In this document: piece after piece, positions 44,240-58,581 of the stretch
Layout of the letters: each line of letters starts with the position of its first letter
Position numbering within the stretch: position 1 is the first letter of the stretch
NCBI GenBank assembly: GCA_023388355.1
Contig: JAEWGI010000019.1
Span: 1 to 64,000, forward strand
DNA length: 64,000 bases
Reading direction: 5' to 3'
From: Pseudomonadota bacterium
GTDB lineage: Bacteria; Pseudomonadota; Gammaproteobacteria; Xanthomonadales; Xanthomonadaceae
Position numbers and translations under genes: made by a program
The notes under the pieces: model-generated
The model's database searches: none
What the model was told of the DNA's origin: nothing
What the model saw: the letters and a program-made list of their open reading frames with translations, nothing else

Positions 44240-44989
44240 ATGAATTACGACGGCACCCCCCGATTGCCGCCGCCTCCACCGTTGTCCGGACAATGGGCGT
44301 TGTTCCTCGACGTCGACGGCACGCTGGTGGCGTTTTCCGACCATCCCGAACGGGTCAGCGTCGCTCCTCGCGTCATCGACCGCCTGGCCGCGCTGGCCGC
44401 GGCGCTGGACGGCGCGCTGGCGCTGGTGAGCGGACGCAGGATCGAGACCCTGGATGCGCTGTTCGCGCCGCACCGCTTCGCCGCCGCCGGCCTGCACGGG
44501 CTGCAGCGCCGGCGTGCGGGCGAGGACCTGCCCGCGCCCGAGCCGCCGCCGACCGCGCTGCAGGCCGTGAAGATGCAGGCCAGGACCCTGCTCAACCGCT
44601 ATCCCGACGCGCTGCTGGAGGACAAGGGCGAGGCGATGGCGCTGCACTGGCGCACGATGCCCGAGGCCGCAGCCGACCTGCAGGCGTTCGCGGCGCAGGC
44701 GCTGACCCGGCTGCCCGGCTACCACCTGCAGCCGGGCGACCACGTGGTCGAGCTGCGTCCGGCCCACGGCGACAAGGGCGCGGCGATCGACGCGTTCCTG
44801 GACGAGGCGCCGTTCCGCGGACGCAAACCGGTCTTCATCGGCGACGACCTCACCGACGAGCACGGCTTCGAAATCGTCAATGCGCGCGGCGGCGTGAGTG
44901 TGCTGGTGGGCGACCGCGCGGGCTCGGCGGCCGGGCACCGCCTGGCCGGCATCGCCCAGGTGTACGCATGGCTGGGAGTGCCGGCATGA
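44240..44989 (+). CDS. otsB: Trehalose-6-phosphate phosphatase
   Basis: A 249-residue HAD-family phosphatase making trehalose. The nucleophile and general-acid aspartates are D24 and D26 in LFLDVDGTLV, ALVSGRRIETLDALF follows, and PVFIGDDLTDEHGFEIVNARGG is motif IV with the Mg-binding acidic residues. The proline-rich N terminus (LPPPPPLSG) is unremarkable for the family. ATG at 44240 is used; a frame from 44201 is possible but atypical. It overlaps the GH15 start by 4 nt. Together with otsA it makes trehalose from UDP-glucose and glucose 6-phosphate. Confidence 0.94.
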   Translation: MNYDGTPRLPPPPPLSGQWALFLDVDGTLVAFSDHPERVSVAPRVIDRLAALAAALDGALALVSGRRIETLDALFAPHRFAAAGLHGLQRRRAGEDLPAPEPPPTALQAVKMQARTLLNRYPDALLEDKGEAMALHWRTMPEAAADLQAFAAQALTRLPGYHLQPGDHVVELRPAHGDKGAAIDAFLDEAPFRGRKPVFIGDDLTDEHGFEIVNARGGVSVLVGDRAGSAAGHRLAGIAQVYAWLGVPA

Positions 44990-46782
44990 GCGCGGCCCCG
45001 GCCAGGCAGGCCTCGCTCGACCTGGGCGTGATCGGCAACGGCAGCTTCGGCGCGCTGATCGATCGCGACGCGCGCGTGGTCTGGAGCTGCCTGCCCGCCT
45101 TCGACGGCGATCCGGCGTTCTGCGCCCTGCTGTCGCCGCGCGAGCACGAGGGCGGCGATCTGGCGATCGAGCTCGAGGACCAGGAGCGCAGCGAACAGCA
45201 GTACGTCACCAACACCGCGATCCTGCGCACCGTGCTGTACGACCAGCACGGCGGCGCGGTGGAGGTGCTCGACTTCGCCCCGCGCTGGAAGCAGAGCAGC
45301 CGGATCTACCGCCCGGTGTCGATCATCCGCCGGATCAGGCCGCTGTCGGGTACGCCGCGGGTCCGCATCCGCTGCCGCCCGCTGGCCGACTGGGGCGCGC
45401 GCCTGCCCGAGTCGACCTGGGGCAGCAACCACATGCGCTGGATCCTGCCCGGCTTCACCCTGCGCCTGACCACCGACGTTCCGATCCGCTTCGTGCGTGA
45501 GCAGATCCCGTTCGTGCTCGGCGAGAGCGTGCACCTGGTGTTCGGCGCGGACGAACCGCTGACCCGCTCGATCTCCGGCTACGTCGAGGAGGCGCTCGGG
45601 CGCACCGACCACCACTGGCGCGAATGGGTGCGCTACCTGTCGATTCCGTTGGAGTGGCAGCAGGCGGTGATCCGCAGCGCGATCACGCTCAAGCTGTGCC
45701 AGTACGAGGACAGCGGCGCGATCATCGCCGCGATGACCACCTCCATCCCAGAGGCCCCGCACACGCCGCGCAACTGGGATTACCGCTACTGCTGGCTGCG
45801 CGACGCGGCCTTCGTGGTGCGTGCGCTCAACCGGCTCGGCGCGACCCGCAGCATGGAGGAGTTCCTCGCCTACATCGTCAACATCGCCACCCACGACGGC
45901 CACCTGCAGCCGCTGTACGGGATCGCCTTCGAGGACCGGCTGGAGGAGCACGAGGTCGAGTCGCTGGCCGGTTACCGCGGCATGGGCCCGGTGCGGCGCG
46001 GCAACCTGGCCTGGGTGCAGAAGCAGCACGACGTGTACGGCAGCGTGGTGCTGGCCTCGACCCAGCTGTTCATCGACCAGCGCCTGGCCAATCCCGGCGA
46101 CGAGTCCGCGTTCGCCCGGCTCGAAATCCTGGGCGAACGGGCCTTCGAGCTGCATGACCAGCCCGATGCCGGCCTGTGGGAGTTCCGCGGCCGCGCCGAG
46201 GTGCACACCTACACCGCGGCGATGTGCTGGGCGGCCTGCGACCGCCTGTCGCGGATCGCCGGCCTGCTCGGGCTGGAGCGGCGCGCGGCGCACTGGCGCG
46301 AGCGCGCCGACGCGATCCACGCGACCGTGATCGAACGCGCCTGGCGTCCCGATGCTGGCCACTTCAGCGCCTCGTTCGACAGCGACTACCTCGACGCCTC
46401 GCTGCTGCTGCTGACCGACATCGGCTTCCTGCCGCCGGACGACCCGCGCTACGTCGCCACCGTGGATGCGATCGGCAGCGAGCTGCGGCGCGGCGACGCG
46501 CTGTTCCGCTACGTCGCGCCGGACGATTTCGGCGAGCCGGAAACCAGCTTCACCATCTGCACCTTCTGGTACATCGACGCGCTCGCGGCCACCGGGCGGG
46601 TGGAGGAGGCGCGGGCGATGTTCGAGCGGCTGCTGGCACGGCGCAACCACCTGGGCCTGCTGTCGGAGGACCTCGGGTTCGACGATGGCGAAGCCTGGGG
46701 CAATTTCCCGCAGACCTACTCGCACGTGGGCCTGATCATCGCCGCGATGCGGCTGTCGCGCAGCTGGCAGGAGGCCTCGTGA
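44986..46782 (+). CDS. Glycoside hydrolase family 15 protein (glucoamylase/trehalase-like)
   Basis: A 598-residue cytoplasmic GH15 protein without a signal peptide. The N-terminal sandwich begins DLGVIGNGSFGALIDRDARVVWSCLPAFDGDPAFC. The alpha/alpha barrel carries MTTSIPEAPHTPRNWDYRYCWLRDAAFV and ends EDLGFDDGEAWGNFPQTYSHVGLI, both typical of bacterial GH15. It lies between otsB and otsA with 4-nt overlaps on both sides (ATGA and GTGA), so it is tied to trehalose metabolism. Some GH15 members are trehalases, so a regulatory hydrolysis role is plausible but unproven. Confidence 0.92.
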   Translation: MSAAPARQASLDLGVIGNGSFGALIDRDARVVWSCLPAFDGDPAFCALLSPREHEGGDLAIELEDQERSEQQYVTNTAILRTVLYDQHGGAVEVLDFAPRWKQSSRIYRPVSIIRRIRPLSGTPRVRIRCRPLADWGARLPESTWGSNHMRWILPGFTLRLTTDVPIRFVREQIPFVLGESVHLVFGADEPLTRSISGYVEEALGRTDHHWREWVRYLSIPLEWQQAVIRSAITLKLCQYEDSGAIIAAMTTSIPEAPHTPRNWDYRYCWLRDAAFVVRALNRLGATRSMEEFLAYIVNIATHDGHLQPLYGIAFEDRLEEHEVESLAGYRGMGPVRRGNLAWVQKQHDVYGSVVLASTQLFIDQRLANPGDESAFARLEILGERAFELHDQPDAGLWEFRGRAEVHTYTAAMCWAACDRLSRIAGLLGLERRAAHWRERADAIHATVIERAWRPDAGHFSASFDSDYLDASLLLLTDIGFLPPDDPRYVATVDAIGSELRRGDALFRYVAPDDFGEPETSFTICTFWYIDALAATGRVEEARAMFERLLARRNHLGLLSEDLGFDDGEAWGNFPQTYSHVGLIIAAMRLSRSWQEAS

Positions 46783-48152
46783 ATCGTCTCGTGGTGGTAT
46801 CCAACAGGGTGGCGGTGCCGGGCGAGAGCCGCGCCGGTGGGCTGGCGGTGGGCCTGGAGGCCGCGCTGCGCACCCACGGCGGGCTCTGGTTCGGCTGGTC
46901 GGGCAAGGTGGTGCGCGAGGCCAGCGGCCGCATCCACGAACAGGCCGAGGGCGACGTGCGCTACGTCACCATGGACCTGGATCGCGCCGACCACGACGCC
47001 TACTACAACGGCTTCGCCAACCGCACCCTGTGGCCGCTGCTGCATTCGCGCCTGGACCTGGTCGACTATGCGCGCGAAACCCGCGCCGGCTACCGCAGGG
47101 TCAACCTGCTGTTCGCCGAGAAGCTGGCGCCGCAGCTGCGCGACAGCGACATCCTCTGGATCCACGACTACCACCTGATCCCGCTGGCCGCCCTGCTGCG
47201 CGAGCGCGGTGTCGGCTGCCGGATCGGCTTCTTCCTGCACGTGCCGATGCCCTCGGCCGACCTGGTCTCGGCGCTGCCCGAGCACGGGCGCCTGTTCGGC
47301 ACGCTCTACGCCTACGACCTGGTCGGCTTCCAGACCGTGCGCGACGCCGACCGCTTCCGCACCTACGCGCGCATCTTCGGCGGCGGTGGGGTGGAGCCCG
47401 ACGGCAGCGTCTCGCTGCCGGGCGGGCGGCGGATGGCGGTGGGGACATTCCCGATCGGCATCGACGCCGGCCGCATCGCCACGCAGTCCGCGGCGGCGGT
47501 CAACAAGCCGGCGGTGCGCGCGCTGCGCGAGAGCCTGAGCGGCCGCCAGATGGCGATCGGCGTGGACCGGCTGGACTACTCCAAGGGCCTGCCCGAGCGC
47601 TTCCGCGCCTTCGGCCGCTACATCGAGCGCCATCCGGAGGAGCGCGGCAAGCTGACCTTCCTCCAGATCGCGCCGGTCTCGCGCGGCGACGTGGCCGAGT
47701 ACCGGCAACTGCGCGACCAGCTCGAAGGCATCGGCGGGCACATCAACGGCACCCATTCCTCGCCCGACTGGACCCCGCTGCGCTACGTCAACCGCAACTT
47801 CGGCCACGCCACGCTCACCGGCTTCTACCGGATGGCCTCGCTGGCCCTGGTCACCCCGCTGCGCGACGGCATGAACCTGGTGGCCAAGGAATACGTGGCC
47901 GCGCAGGACCCGGAAGACCCCGGCGTGCTGGTGCTGTCGATGCTGGCCGGCGCGGCCGCCGAGCTGGACGCGGCGCTGCTGGTCAATCCCTACGACCTGG
48001 ACGGCGTGGCCGACGCCATCGCCCGCGCCTCGGCCATGCCGCTGGCCGAGCGGCGCGAGCGCTGGGAGTCGATGATGCGGCCGATCACCGCCTACGACAT
48101 CCACGTCTGGTGCCGGCGCTTCCTGGAACGCCTGGACGAGGTGGCCGGCTGA
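46779..48152 (+). CDS. otsA: Alpha,alpha-trehalose-phosphate synthase (UDP-forming)
   Basis: A 457-residue GT20 enzyme. The start is GTG at 46779, overlapping the GH15 stop, with CAGGAGG just upstream. [10 protein letters not shown] and the glycine-rich [13 protein letters not shown] loop bind UDP-glucose. [38 protein letters not shown] and [18 protein letters not shown] are standard OtsA motifs. Length matches E. coli OtsA (474). It uses glucose 6-phosphate, the product of the neighbouring glucokinase. Confidence 0.95.
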   Translation: MNRLVVVSNRVAVPGESRAGGLAVGLEAALRTHGGLWFGWSGKVVREASGRIHEQAEGDVRYVTMDLDRADHDAYYNGFANRTLWPLLHSRLDLVDYARETRAGYRRVNLLFAEKLAPQLRDSDILWIHDYHLIPLAALLRERGVGCRIGFFLHVPMPSADLVSALPEHGRLFGTLYAYDLVGFQTVRDADRFRTYARIFGGGGVEPDGSVSLPGGRRMAVGTFPIGIDAGRIATQSAAAVNKPAVRALRESLSGRQMAIGVDRLDYSKGLPERFRAFGRYIERHPEERGKLTFLQIAPVSRGDVAEYRQLRDQLEGIGGHINGTHSSPDWTPLRYVNRNFGHATLTGFYRMASLALVTPLRDGMNLVAKEYVAAQDPEDPGVLVLSMLAGAAAELDAALLVNPYDLDGVADAIARASAMPLAERRERWESMMRPITAYDIHVWCRRFLERLDEVAG

Positions 48153-48184
48153 AGACCGGCGCAGCCGCGGGCCGGGGCGGTCGC

Positions 48185-48190
48185 TATACT
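48185..48190 (+). promoter_or_regulatory. Possible -10 element before smc
   Basis: TATACT in the 164-nt otsA-smc gap, 127 nt before the smc ATG. The sequence just downstream (about 48190-48275) is less GC-rich than its surroundings, as a promoter/leader would be. No -35 match is evident. Confidence 0.35.
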
Positions 48191-48316
48191 CGCGGATTCG
48201 AATGGCGTCTGGATCCCTTCGATCCGATGTCATTCAATGACTTGCAAGCATCTCTTGCCACTTTGAACGAATAATTGCGCCGCGCCACCAGGCGCGGCCG
48301 GGGCCCCCAACGCCGC

Positions 48317-51300
48317 ATGCGCCTGTCCACGATCAAGCTGTCGGGTTTCAAATCCTTCGTCGACCCCACCACGCTGCACCTGCCGACCAACATGACCGGC
48401 GTGGTCGGGCCGAACGGCTGCGGCAAGTCGAACATCATCGACGCGGTGCGCTGGGTGATGGGCGAAAGCTCGGCCAGCCGCCTGCGCGGCGACTCGCTGA
48501 CCGACGTGATCTTCGCCGGCTCGACCGCGCGCAAGCCGGTTTCGCAGGCCACGGTCGAGCTGATCTTCGACAACGCCGACCACACCATCGCCGGCGAATA
48601 CGCCGCGTTCAACGAGATCTCGGTCAAGCGCACCGTTGGCCGCGACGGCCAGAGCGGCTACTACCTCAACGGCGCGAAATGCCGCCGCCGCGACATCACC
48701 GACCTGTTCCTCGGCACCGGCCTGGGGCCGCGCAGCTACTCGATCATCGAGCAGGGCATGATTTCGCAGGTGATCGAGGCCAGGCCCGAAGAGCTGCGCG
48801 TCTACCTCGAGGAAGCCGCCGGCATCTCCAAGTACAAGGAGCGGCGCAAGGAAACCGAGACCCGCATCCGCCACACCCGCGAAAACCTCGACCGCCTCAA
48901 CGACCTGCGCGAGGAGGTCGGCAAGCAGCTCCAGCACCTGGCCCGGCAGGCGAAGCAGGCCGAGCAGTACACCGCGATCCAGGCCGAGCGCAAGCTTCGC
49001 GACGCGGAGTGGAAGGCGCTGGAGTACCGCGCCCTGGACGGCCAGCTGCAGGCGCTGCGCGAGGGCCTGGCGCAGGAGGAGACGCGGCTGCAGCAGCTGA
49101 TCGCCGAGCAGCGCGAGGCCGAGCGCGAGCTGGAAACCGGGCGCGTGCGCCGCGACGAGGCTTCCGGCGCCCTGTCCCGGACCCAGGCCGAGAGCTACGA
49201 GGTTGGCGGCACCCTGGCGCGGCTGGAACAGCAGATCGCGCACCAGCGCGAGCTGGCCGAGCGCCTGCACAAGGCGCGCGAGGAAACCCGGCACGCGCTG
49301 GATGAGATCGGCAGCCACATCAGCGGCGATCAATCGCGCCTTGAAGAACTGCAGGCCGCGATCGCCGACGCCGAGCCGCGCCTGGAAGCGCTGCGCGGGG
49401 ACGACGGCGTGCGCCAGGAGGCGCTGCGCGAGGCCGAGGAGGCGCTGGCCGACTGGCAGCAGCGCTGGGACGCGCACCATCGCGAGCAGAACGAGGCGGC
49501 CCGCGCCGGCGACGTCGAGCGCACCCGGGTCGACTACCTCGACCGCCAGGCCCTGGACGCCGACCGCCGCCGCGAGCAGCTGGTCGCCGAACGTGGCGCG
49601 CTCGACCTCGAGGCGCTGTCGCAGGCCTTCGAGGACATCGCCCTGCGGCACGAGGAGCAGAAGCTCGCGCTCGACGGCCTGGGCGAGACCCTGGAGCAGC
49701 GCAAGCAGGCCGCGGTCGACCTGCAGGACCAGCAGCGCAACACCCAGGGCGAGCTGTCGGACCTGCGCAAGCAGGCCCAGGAGGCGCGCGGGCGACTGTC
49801 GTCGCTGGAAACCCTGCAGCACGCCGCGCTCGGCCAGGAGCAGGGCGCGGCGGTGGAGTGGCTGCGCCAGCGCGGACTGGACTCGGCCGCGCGCGTGGGC
49901 GAGCGGCTGGTGGTCGAGCCGGGCTGGGAGAACGCGGTCGAGAGCGCGCTCGGACAGCTGATCGAGGGCGTGCTGGTGGATGCGCCCGAAGCGCTGGTCG
50001 ACGCCCTGGGCGACCTCGGCGAAGGCCGCCTGGCGCTGGTGGCGGCGGTCGAGGGCGACGAGCCCGTGGCGCCGACTTCACTGGCCGCCAGGGTGCAGGG
50101 ACCGCGCGCGATCCGGCGCCTGCTGGCGCGGCTGCACGCGGCCGATACGCTGGCCCAGGCGCAGGCGCTGCAATCCGGCCTGGGCGAGGGCGAGTCGGTG
50201 ATCACCCGTGCCGGGGAGCGCCTTGGCGCCGGCTGGGTGCGGGTGCTGCGCACCGGCGCGGCCAAGCAGGGCGCGCTGCTGCGCGAGCGCGAGATCAAGG
50301 AGCTGCGGGCCAGGATCGAGGAACTGCAGGCGCGCGAGCACGAGCTCGACGCCGCCCTGGCCTCCGGCCGCGAGCGCCTGCTGCTGGCCGAGCAGCAGCG
50401 CGAAGACGCGCAGCGCCAGCTGTACATGGCGCACCGCAGCGTGTCCGAGCTGGCCGGCCAGCTGCAGGGCCAGCAGGGGCGGGTGGACAACGCCCGCGCC
50501 CGGATCGAGAAGATCGAGGCCGAGCTGTCGCAACTGGCGGGAGTGCTCGAAGACAGCGCGCGCCAGGCGCGCGAGGCGCGATCCACGCTGGAAGACGCGG
50601 TCGGACGCATGGCCGAAATGGAATCCGCGCGCGCCGCGCTGGAAGCCGAGCGCCGCAGCCTGGCCGAAGCGCGTGACGCCGCCCGGTCGGCCGCGCGCGA
50701 ATCGCGCGATACCGCGCACGCGCTGGCGCTGACGCTCGAATCGCAGCGCGCCCAGGTGGTGGCGCTGGCGCAGGCGCTGCAGCGGATGGGCGGCCAGCGC
50801 GGCCAGCTCGACGCCCGCCTGGGCGAGCTCGTGGCGCAGCTGTCGGACGGCGACGCGCCGGTGCTGGCGCTGGAGCAGGAGCGCCAGGCGGCGCTGGAGC
50901 AGCGGGTGCTGGCCGAGCGCAACCTCGGCGCCGCACGCTCGGCGCTGGAGGGCATCGACACCGAGCTGCGCGGCTTCGAGCGCATCCGCCACGAGCGCGA
51001 GGAGCAGGCCCTGGCCCAGCGCGAGGCGATCGCGCAGCGGCGGCTGGACCAGCAGGCCCTGGACATCCGCGCCGGCCAGCTGGGCGAGGCGGTGGTCGAG
51101 GCCGGCTTCGTGCTCGACGAGGTGATGGCCGGGCTGGAAGCGGACGCGCAGGCCTCGGCCTGGGAGAAGATGGTCACCGACTTCGACGCCAGGCTGCGCC
51201 GGCTCGAACCGGTCAACCTCGCCGCGATCCAGGAACACGCCGAGGCCGCGCAGCGCAAGGAGTACCTCGACTCGCAGGATGCCGACCTCACCTCCGCGCT

Positions 51301-51820
51301 GGAGACCCTGGAAGAGGCGATCCGCAAGATCGACCGCGAGACCCGCGGCCGCTTCAAGGACACCTTCGACCGGGTCAACTCCGGCGTGCAGGAGATCTAT
51401 CCGCGCCTGTTCGGCGGCGGCCATGCCTACCTCGAACTCACCGGCGAGGACCTGCTCGATACCGGCGTTGCGATCATGGCGCGCCCGCCGGGCAAGCGAG
51501 TGAGCAATATCTCGCTGCTGTCCGGCGGCGAGAAGGCGATGACCGCGGTGGCGCTGGTGTTCGCGATCTTCCAGCTCAACCCGGCGCCGTTCTGCCTGCT
51601 CGACGAGGTCGACGCGCCGCTGGACGAGGCCAACGTCGGCCGCTTCACCGCGATGGTCTCGGAGATGAGCGAGCAGGTGCAGTTCCTGTTCGTCACCCAC
51701 AACAAGGCGACGATGGAAGCGGCGCAGCAGCTGAGCGGCGTTACCATGCGTGAGCCGGGCGTGAGCCGCCTGGTGTCGGTCGACCTGGCCGAGGCGGCGC
51801 GCCTGGTCGGCGCCGCGTGA
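48317..51820 (+). CDS. smc: Chromosome segregation ATPase SMC
   Basis: A 1167-residue SMC protein. Walker A GPNGCGKS is at 31-38 after RLSTIKLSGFKSFVDPTTL. Long coiled coils (about 165-500 and 660-1000) flank a hinge domain (about 510-650: GRLALVAAVEGDEPVAPTSLAARVQG). The C-terminal head has the signature LLSGGEKAMTAVALVFAI and Walker B FCLLDEVDAPLDEANV. It forms condensin with ScpA and ScpB, encoded at 17.1-19.2 kb. ATG at 48317 is used; a frame from 48275 adds only arginine-rich leader. zipA follows after 28 nt. Confidence 0.96.
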   Translation: MRLSTIKLSGFKSFVDPTTLHLPTNMTGVVGPNGCGKSNIIDAVRWVMGESSASRLRGDSLTDVIFAGSTARKPVSQATVELIFDNADHTIAGEYAAFNEISVKRTVGRDGQSGYYLNGAKCRRRDITDLFLGTGLGPRSYSIIEQGMISQVIEARPEELRVYLEEAAGISKYKERRKETETRIRHTRENLDRLNDLREEVGKQLQHLARQAKQAEQYTAIQAERKLRDAEWKALEYRALDGQLQALREGLAQEETRLQQLIAEQREAERELETGRVRRDEASGALSRTQAESYEVGGTLARLEQQIAHQRELAERLHKAREETRHALDEIGSHISGDQSRLEELQAAIADAEPRLEALRGDDGVRQEALREAEEALADWQQRWDAHHREQNEAARAGDVERTRVDYLDRQALDADRRREQLVAERGALDLEALSQAFEDIALRHEEQKLALDGLGETLEQRKQAAVDLQDQQRNTQGELSDLRKQAQEARGRLSSLETLQHAALGQEQGAAVEWLRQRGLDSAARVGERLVVEPGWENAVESALGQLIEGVLVDAPEALVDALGDLGEGRLALVAAVEGDEPVAPTSLAARVQGPRAIRRLLARLHAADTLAQAQALQSGLGEGESVITRAGERLGAGWVRVLRTGAAKQGALLREREIKELRARIEELQAREHELDAALASGRERLLLAEQQREDAQRQLYMAHRSVSELAGQLQGQQGRVDNARARIEKIEAELSQLAGVLEDSARQAREARSTLEDAVGRMAEMESARAALEAERRSLAEARDAARSAARESRDTAHALALTLESQRAQVVALAQALQRMGGQRGQLDARLGELVAQLSDGDAPVLALEQERQAALEQRVLAERNLGAARSALEGIDTELRGFERIRHEREEQALAQREAIAQRRLDQQALDIRAGQLGEAVVEAGFVLDEVMAGLEADAQASAWEKMVTDFDARLRRLEPVNLAAIQEHAEAAQRKEYLDSQDADLTSALETLEEAIRKIDRETRGRFKDTFDRVNSGVQEIYPRLFGGGHAYLELTGEDLLDTGVAIMARPPGKRVSNISLLSGGEKAMTAVALVFAIFQLNPAPFCLLDEVDAPLDEANVGRFTAMVSEMSEQVQFLFVTHNKATMEAAQQLSGVTMREPGVSRLVSVDLAEAARLVGAA

Positions 51821-56379
<4,559 letters not shown>

Positions 56380-56482
56380 GCCGCGGCTTCCCGTTCCGGG
56401 CGCCGCGGCCGTCCCCTCCGGCGGCAGCCGCGACCCGGAGCATGGGTGCGGGTACAGGTGCGGCGCCGCGGCAGCGTCCCGG

Positions 56483-56488
56483 TAGAAT
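56483..56488 (+). promoter_or_regulatory. -10-like element six bases before mtnA ATG
   Basis: TAGAAT ending at 56488, with the ATG at 56495 and no Shine-Dalgarno sequence between. Spacing is identical to that at ligA, suggesting a leaderless mtnA transcript. A -35 hexamer is not obvious. Confidence 0.5.
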
Positions 56489-56494
56489 CGCGCC

Positions 56495-57565
56495 ATGACC
56501 GACGCCATCGACTACGCCCGCTACGACCGCATCCGCCCGATCCGCTGGACCGGCGATGCGCTCGAACTGCTCGACCAGCGCCGCCTGCCGTTCGAGGTCG
56601 CGTACCTGGCCTGCCGCAGCAGCGACGAGGTGGCCGCCGCGATCCATTCGCTGGCCGTGCGTGGCGCGCCGGCGATCGGCATTTCCGCCGCCTGGGGCGT
56701 GGTGCTGGCGGCGCGCGAAGTGGATGCCGCCGACGCGACCGACGCCGCGCGCGCGCTCGAACCGGCGATGCAGCGGCTCAACGCCGCGCGCCCCACCGCG
56801 GTCAACCTGGCCTGGGCGCTGGCGCGCATGCGCGCGGCCCTGCTGCGCGCGCAGGCGGGCGAGGGCATGGACTGGCGCGAAGCGCTGGAGGCCGAAGCCC
56901 GCGCGATCGAAACCGAGGACCTCGCTGCCAACCACGCGATGGGCACGCTCGGCGCCTCGCTGATCGCGCCGGGCAGCGGCGTGCTCACCCACTGCAACAC
57001 CGGCTCGCTGGCCACCGCCGGCTTCGGCACCGCCCTGGGCGTAATCCGCGCCGGCGTGGCGCAGGACAGGATCGGCAAGGTCTTTGCCGGCGAAACACGC
57101 CCCTGGCAGCAGGGCGCGCGCCTGACCGCCTGGGAGCTGCTGCAGGACGGCATTCCCGCCACCCTGATCGCCGACTCGGCCGCCGCCCACCTGATGAAGA
57201 CCGGCGCGGTGCAGTGGGTGATCGTCGGCGCCGACCGCATCTGCGCCAACGGCGACACCGCCAACAAGATCGGCACCTACCAGCTGGCCATCGCCGCGCG
57301 CCACCACGGCGCGAAGTTCATGGTGGTCGCACCGTCCTCGACGGTCGACATGGACACCGCCTCGGGCGAGCTGATCGAGATCGAGGAGCGCGACCCGGCC
57401 GAACTGTTCGCCATCGGCGGCAGCCGCACGGTGGCCGAGGGCGTGCCCGCGTGGAACCCGGTGTTCGACGTGACCCCGCACGGCCTGATCGACGCGATCG
57501 TGACCGAGAAGGGTATTGTCGAGCGTCCGGACACGGACGCGATGCGGGCGATGTTCGCGGCCTGA
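56495..57565 (+). CDS. mtnA: Methylthioribose-1-phosphate isomerase
   Basis: A 356-residue eIF2B-like isomerase converting 5-methylthioribose 1-phosphate to the ribulose form in methionine salvage. [14 protein letters not shown] is the substrate loop, C167 in [11 protein letters not shown] and D247 in [19 protein letters not shown] are the catalytic pair, and [13 protein letters not shown] follows. Length is typical (about 350). No other salvage gene (mtnB, C, D, K, P) is adjacent. Its end converges on the ABC-2 permease across a gap that holds a repeat remnant. Confidence 0.95.
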   Translation: MTDAIDYARYDRIRPIRWTGDALELLDQRRLPFEVAYLACRSSDEVAAAIHSLAVRGAPAIGISAAWGVVLAAREVDAADATDAARALEPAMQRLNAARPTAVNLAWALARMRAALLRAQAGEGMDWREALEAEARAIETEDLAANHAMGTLGASLIAPGSGVLTHCNTGSLATAGFGTALGVIRAGVAQDRIGKVFAGETRPWQQGARLTAWELLQDGIPATLIADSAAAHLMKTGAVQWVIVGADRICANGDTANKIGTYQLAIAARHHGAKFMVVAPSSTVDMDTASGELIEIEERDPAELFAIGGSRTVAEGVPAWNPVFDVTPHGLIDAIVTEKGIVERPDTDAMRAMFAA

Positions 57566-57630
57566 AGGTCGCAGCCGGCGCTCCGCGGGCGGCAGATATC
57601 GATCTCCCGCGTCACCGCCGACAACCCACT

Positions 57631-57677
57631 CCCTCCCCCGCGCGCGGCGCCAGGCCGGACGGGCCGGGGTGGGGGCC
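57631..57677. repeat. Degraded copy of the CCCTCCCCCGC repeat
   Basis: CCCTCCCCCGC (57631-57641) and GGGGTGGGGGCC (57666-57677) are the same units found at 15604-15642 and 29470-29570. The inner GCGGGGGAGGG half of the hairpin is missing here. It lies in the convergent mtnA/permease gap (57566-57789), which holds no gene. Confidence 0.7.
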
Positions 57678-57789
57678 CGCAGATCGCCACGTCGACCAGA
57701 CGCCGGCTCGCCAACCCGCTCTTCCCCGGTCGGGGCTACGAATCCGCTGCTGCCGGAAGGGCGAAAAAGCCGCGCCGCCACCGCCGGAA

Positions 57790-58581
57790 TCACCCCTTGC
57801 GCGCCAGCCGCCAGATCGCCACCGCGCTGAACAGCACGGTGAATCCCGCCGCCCCGGCAATCGCCATCTGCACCGACACGAACTGAAATTTCTCCACCCC
57901 CGCGGCGTGCATCGCCAGCTGGTTGACGTGGAACTGCGGCCACGCCGGCGCCTGCCAGTGCAGCGACTGCGGCAGCGGGAAGAACAGGCCAGAGAGATAG
58001 CAGCCGGGCAGGTAGACCAGGTTCGCATAGCCCGGCGCGGCGCTGCCGCGGAACAGGGTGCCGATCATCAGGCCCATGGCGCAGAACGGAACCGCGCCGG
58101 CCACCAGGGTCGCGCTCATGGCCAGCAGCGGCAGCGGTTCGAGCGGCACCCGGCCGCTGGCCAGCGCGACGACGGGGATCGGCACGTAGGCCAGTACGCC
58201 GAAGCAGATCCCGCATGCGATCTTCGCCACCAGCCAGGACGCCGCCGGCGCCGGCTGCGCGCGCTTGAGGCGCAGCATGCCCATCTCGCGCTCCATCGCC
58301 AGCGAGGTGCCGATGCCGAACAGCGCGGGCATGCTGATGGCCATCACCGAGAACGCGGAGAACAGGAAGACGGCGGTATCCGGGTCGGTGGCGGTCGCCT
58401 CGCCGGCCACCAGCAGCGCGATCAGCGCGTACAGCGCCACCGGCATCACCAGGGTCGGAAAGGCGAGGCCGCGGTTGCGCAGCAGGCGCAGGGCCTCGCA
58501 GCGGATTTCCTCCAGGTAGGCGCGCAGCAGCCGGCGCGCGGAGGGCAGGGCGATGGGGGTGTTCAGGGTGCGGGCGTTCAT
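57790..58581 (-). CDS. ABC-2 type transporter permease
   Basis: A 263-residue ABC-2 family membrane subunit with six hydrophobic segments. After a cytoplasmic N terminus (YLEEIRCEALRLLRNRGLAFPTLVMPVALYALIALL), the GIGTSLAMEREMGMLRLKRAQP coupling region precedes further helices. LVYLPGCYLSGLFFPLP is a typical ABC-2 exporter motif. Its start overlaps the acyltransferase::ATPase fusion by 4 nt, so the fusion protein's ATPase domain is probably its motor. It is last in the five-gene minus-strand cassette. The substrate is unknown. Confidence 0.9.
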   Translation of the reverse strand: MNARTLNTPIALPSARRLLRAYLEEIRCEALRLLRNRGLAFPTLVMPVALYALIALLVAGEATATDPDTAVFLFSAFSVMAISMPALFGIGTSLAMEREMGMLRLKRAQPAPAASWLVAKIACGICFGVLAYVPIPVVALASGRVPLEPLPLLAMSATLVAGAVPFCAMGLMIGTLFRGSAAPGYANLVYLPGCYLSGLFFPLPQSLHWQAPAWPQFHVNQLAMHAAGVEKFQFVSVQMAIAGAAGFTVLFSAVAIWRLARKG

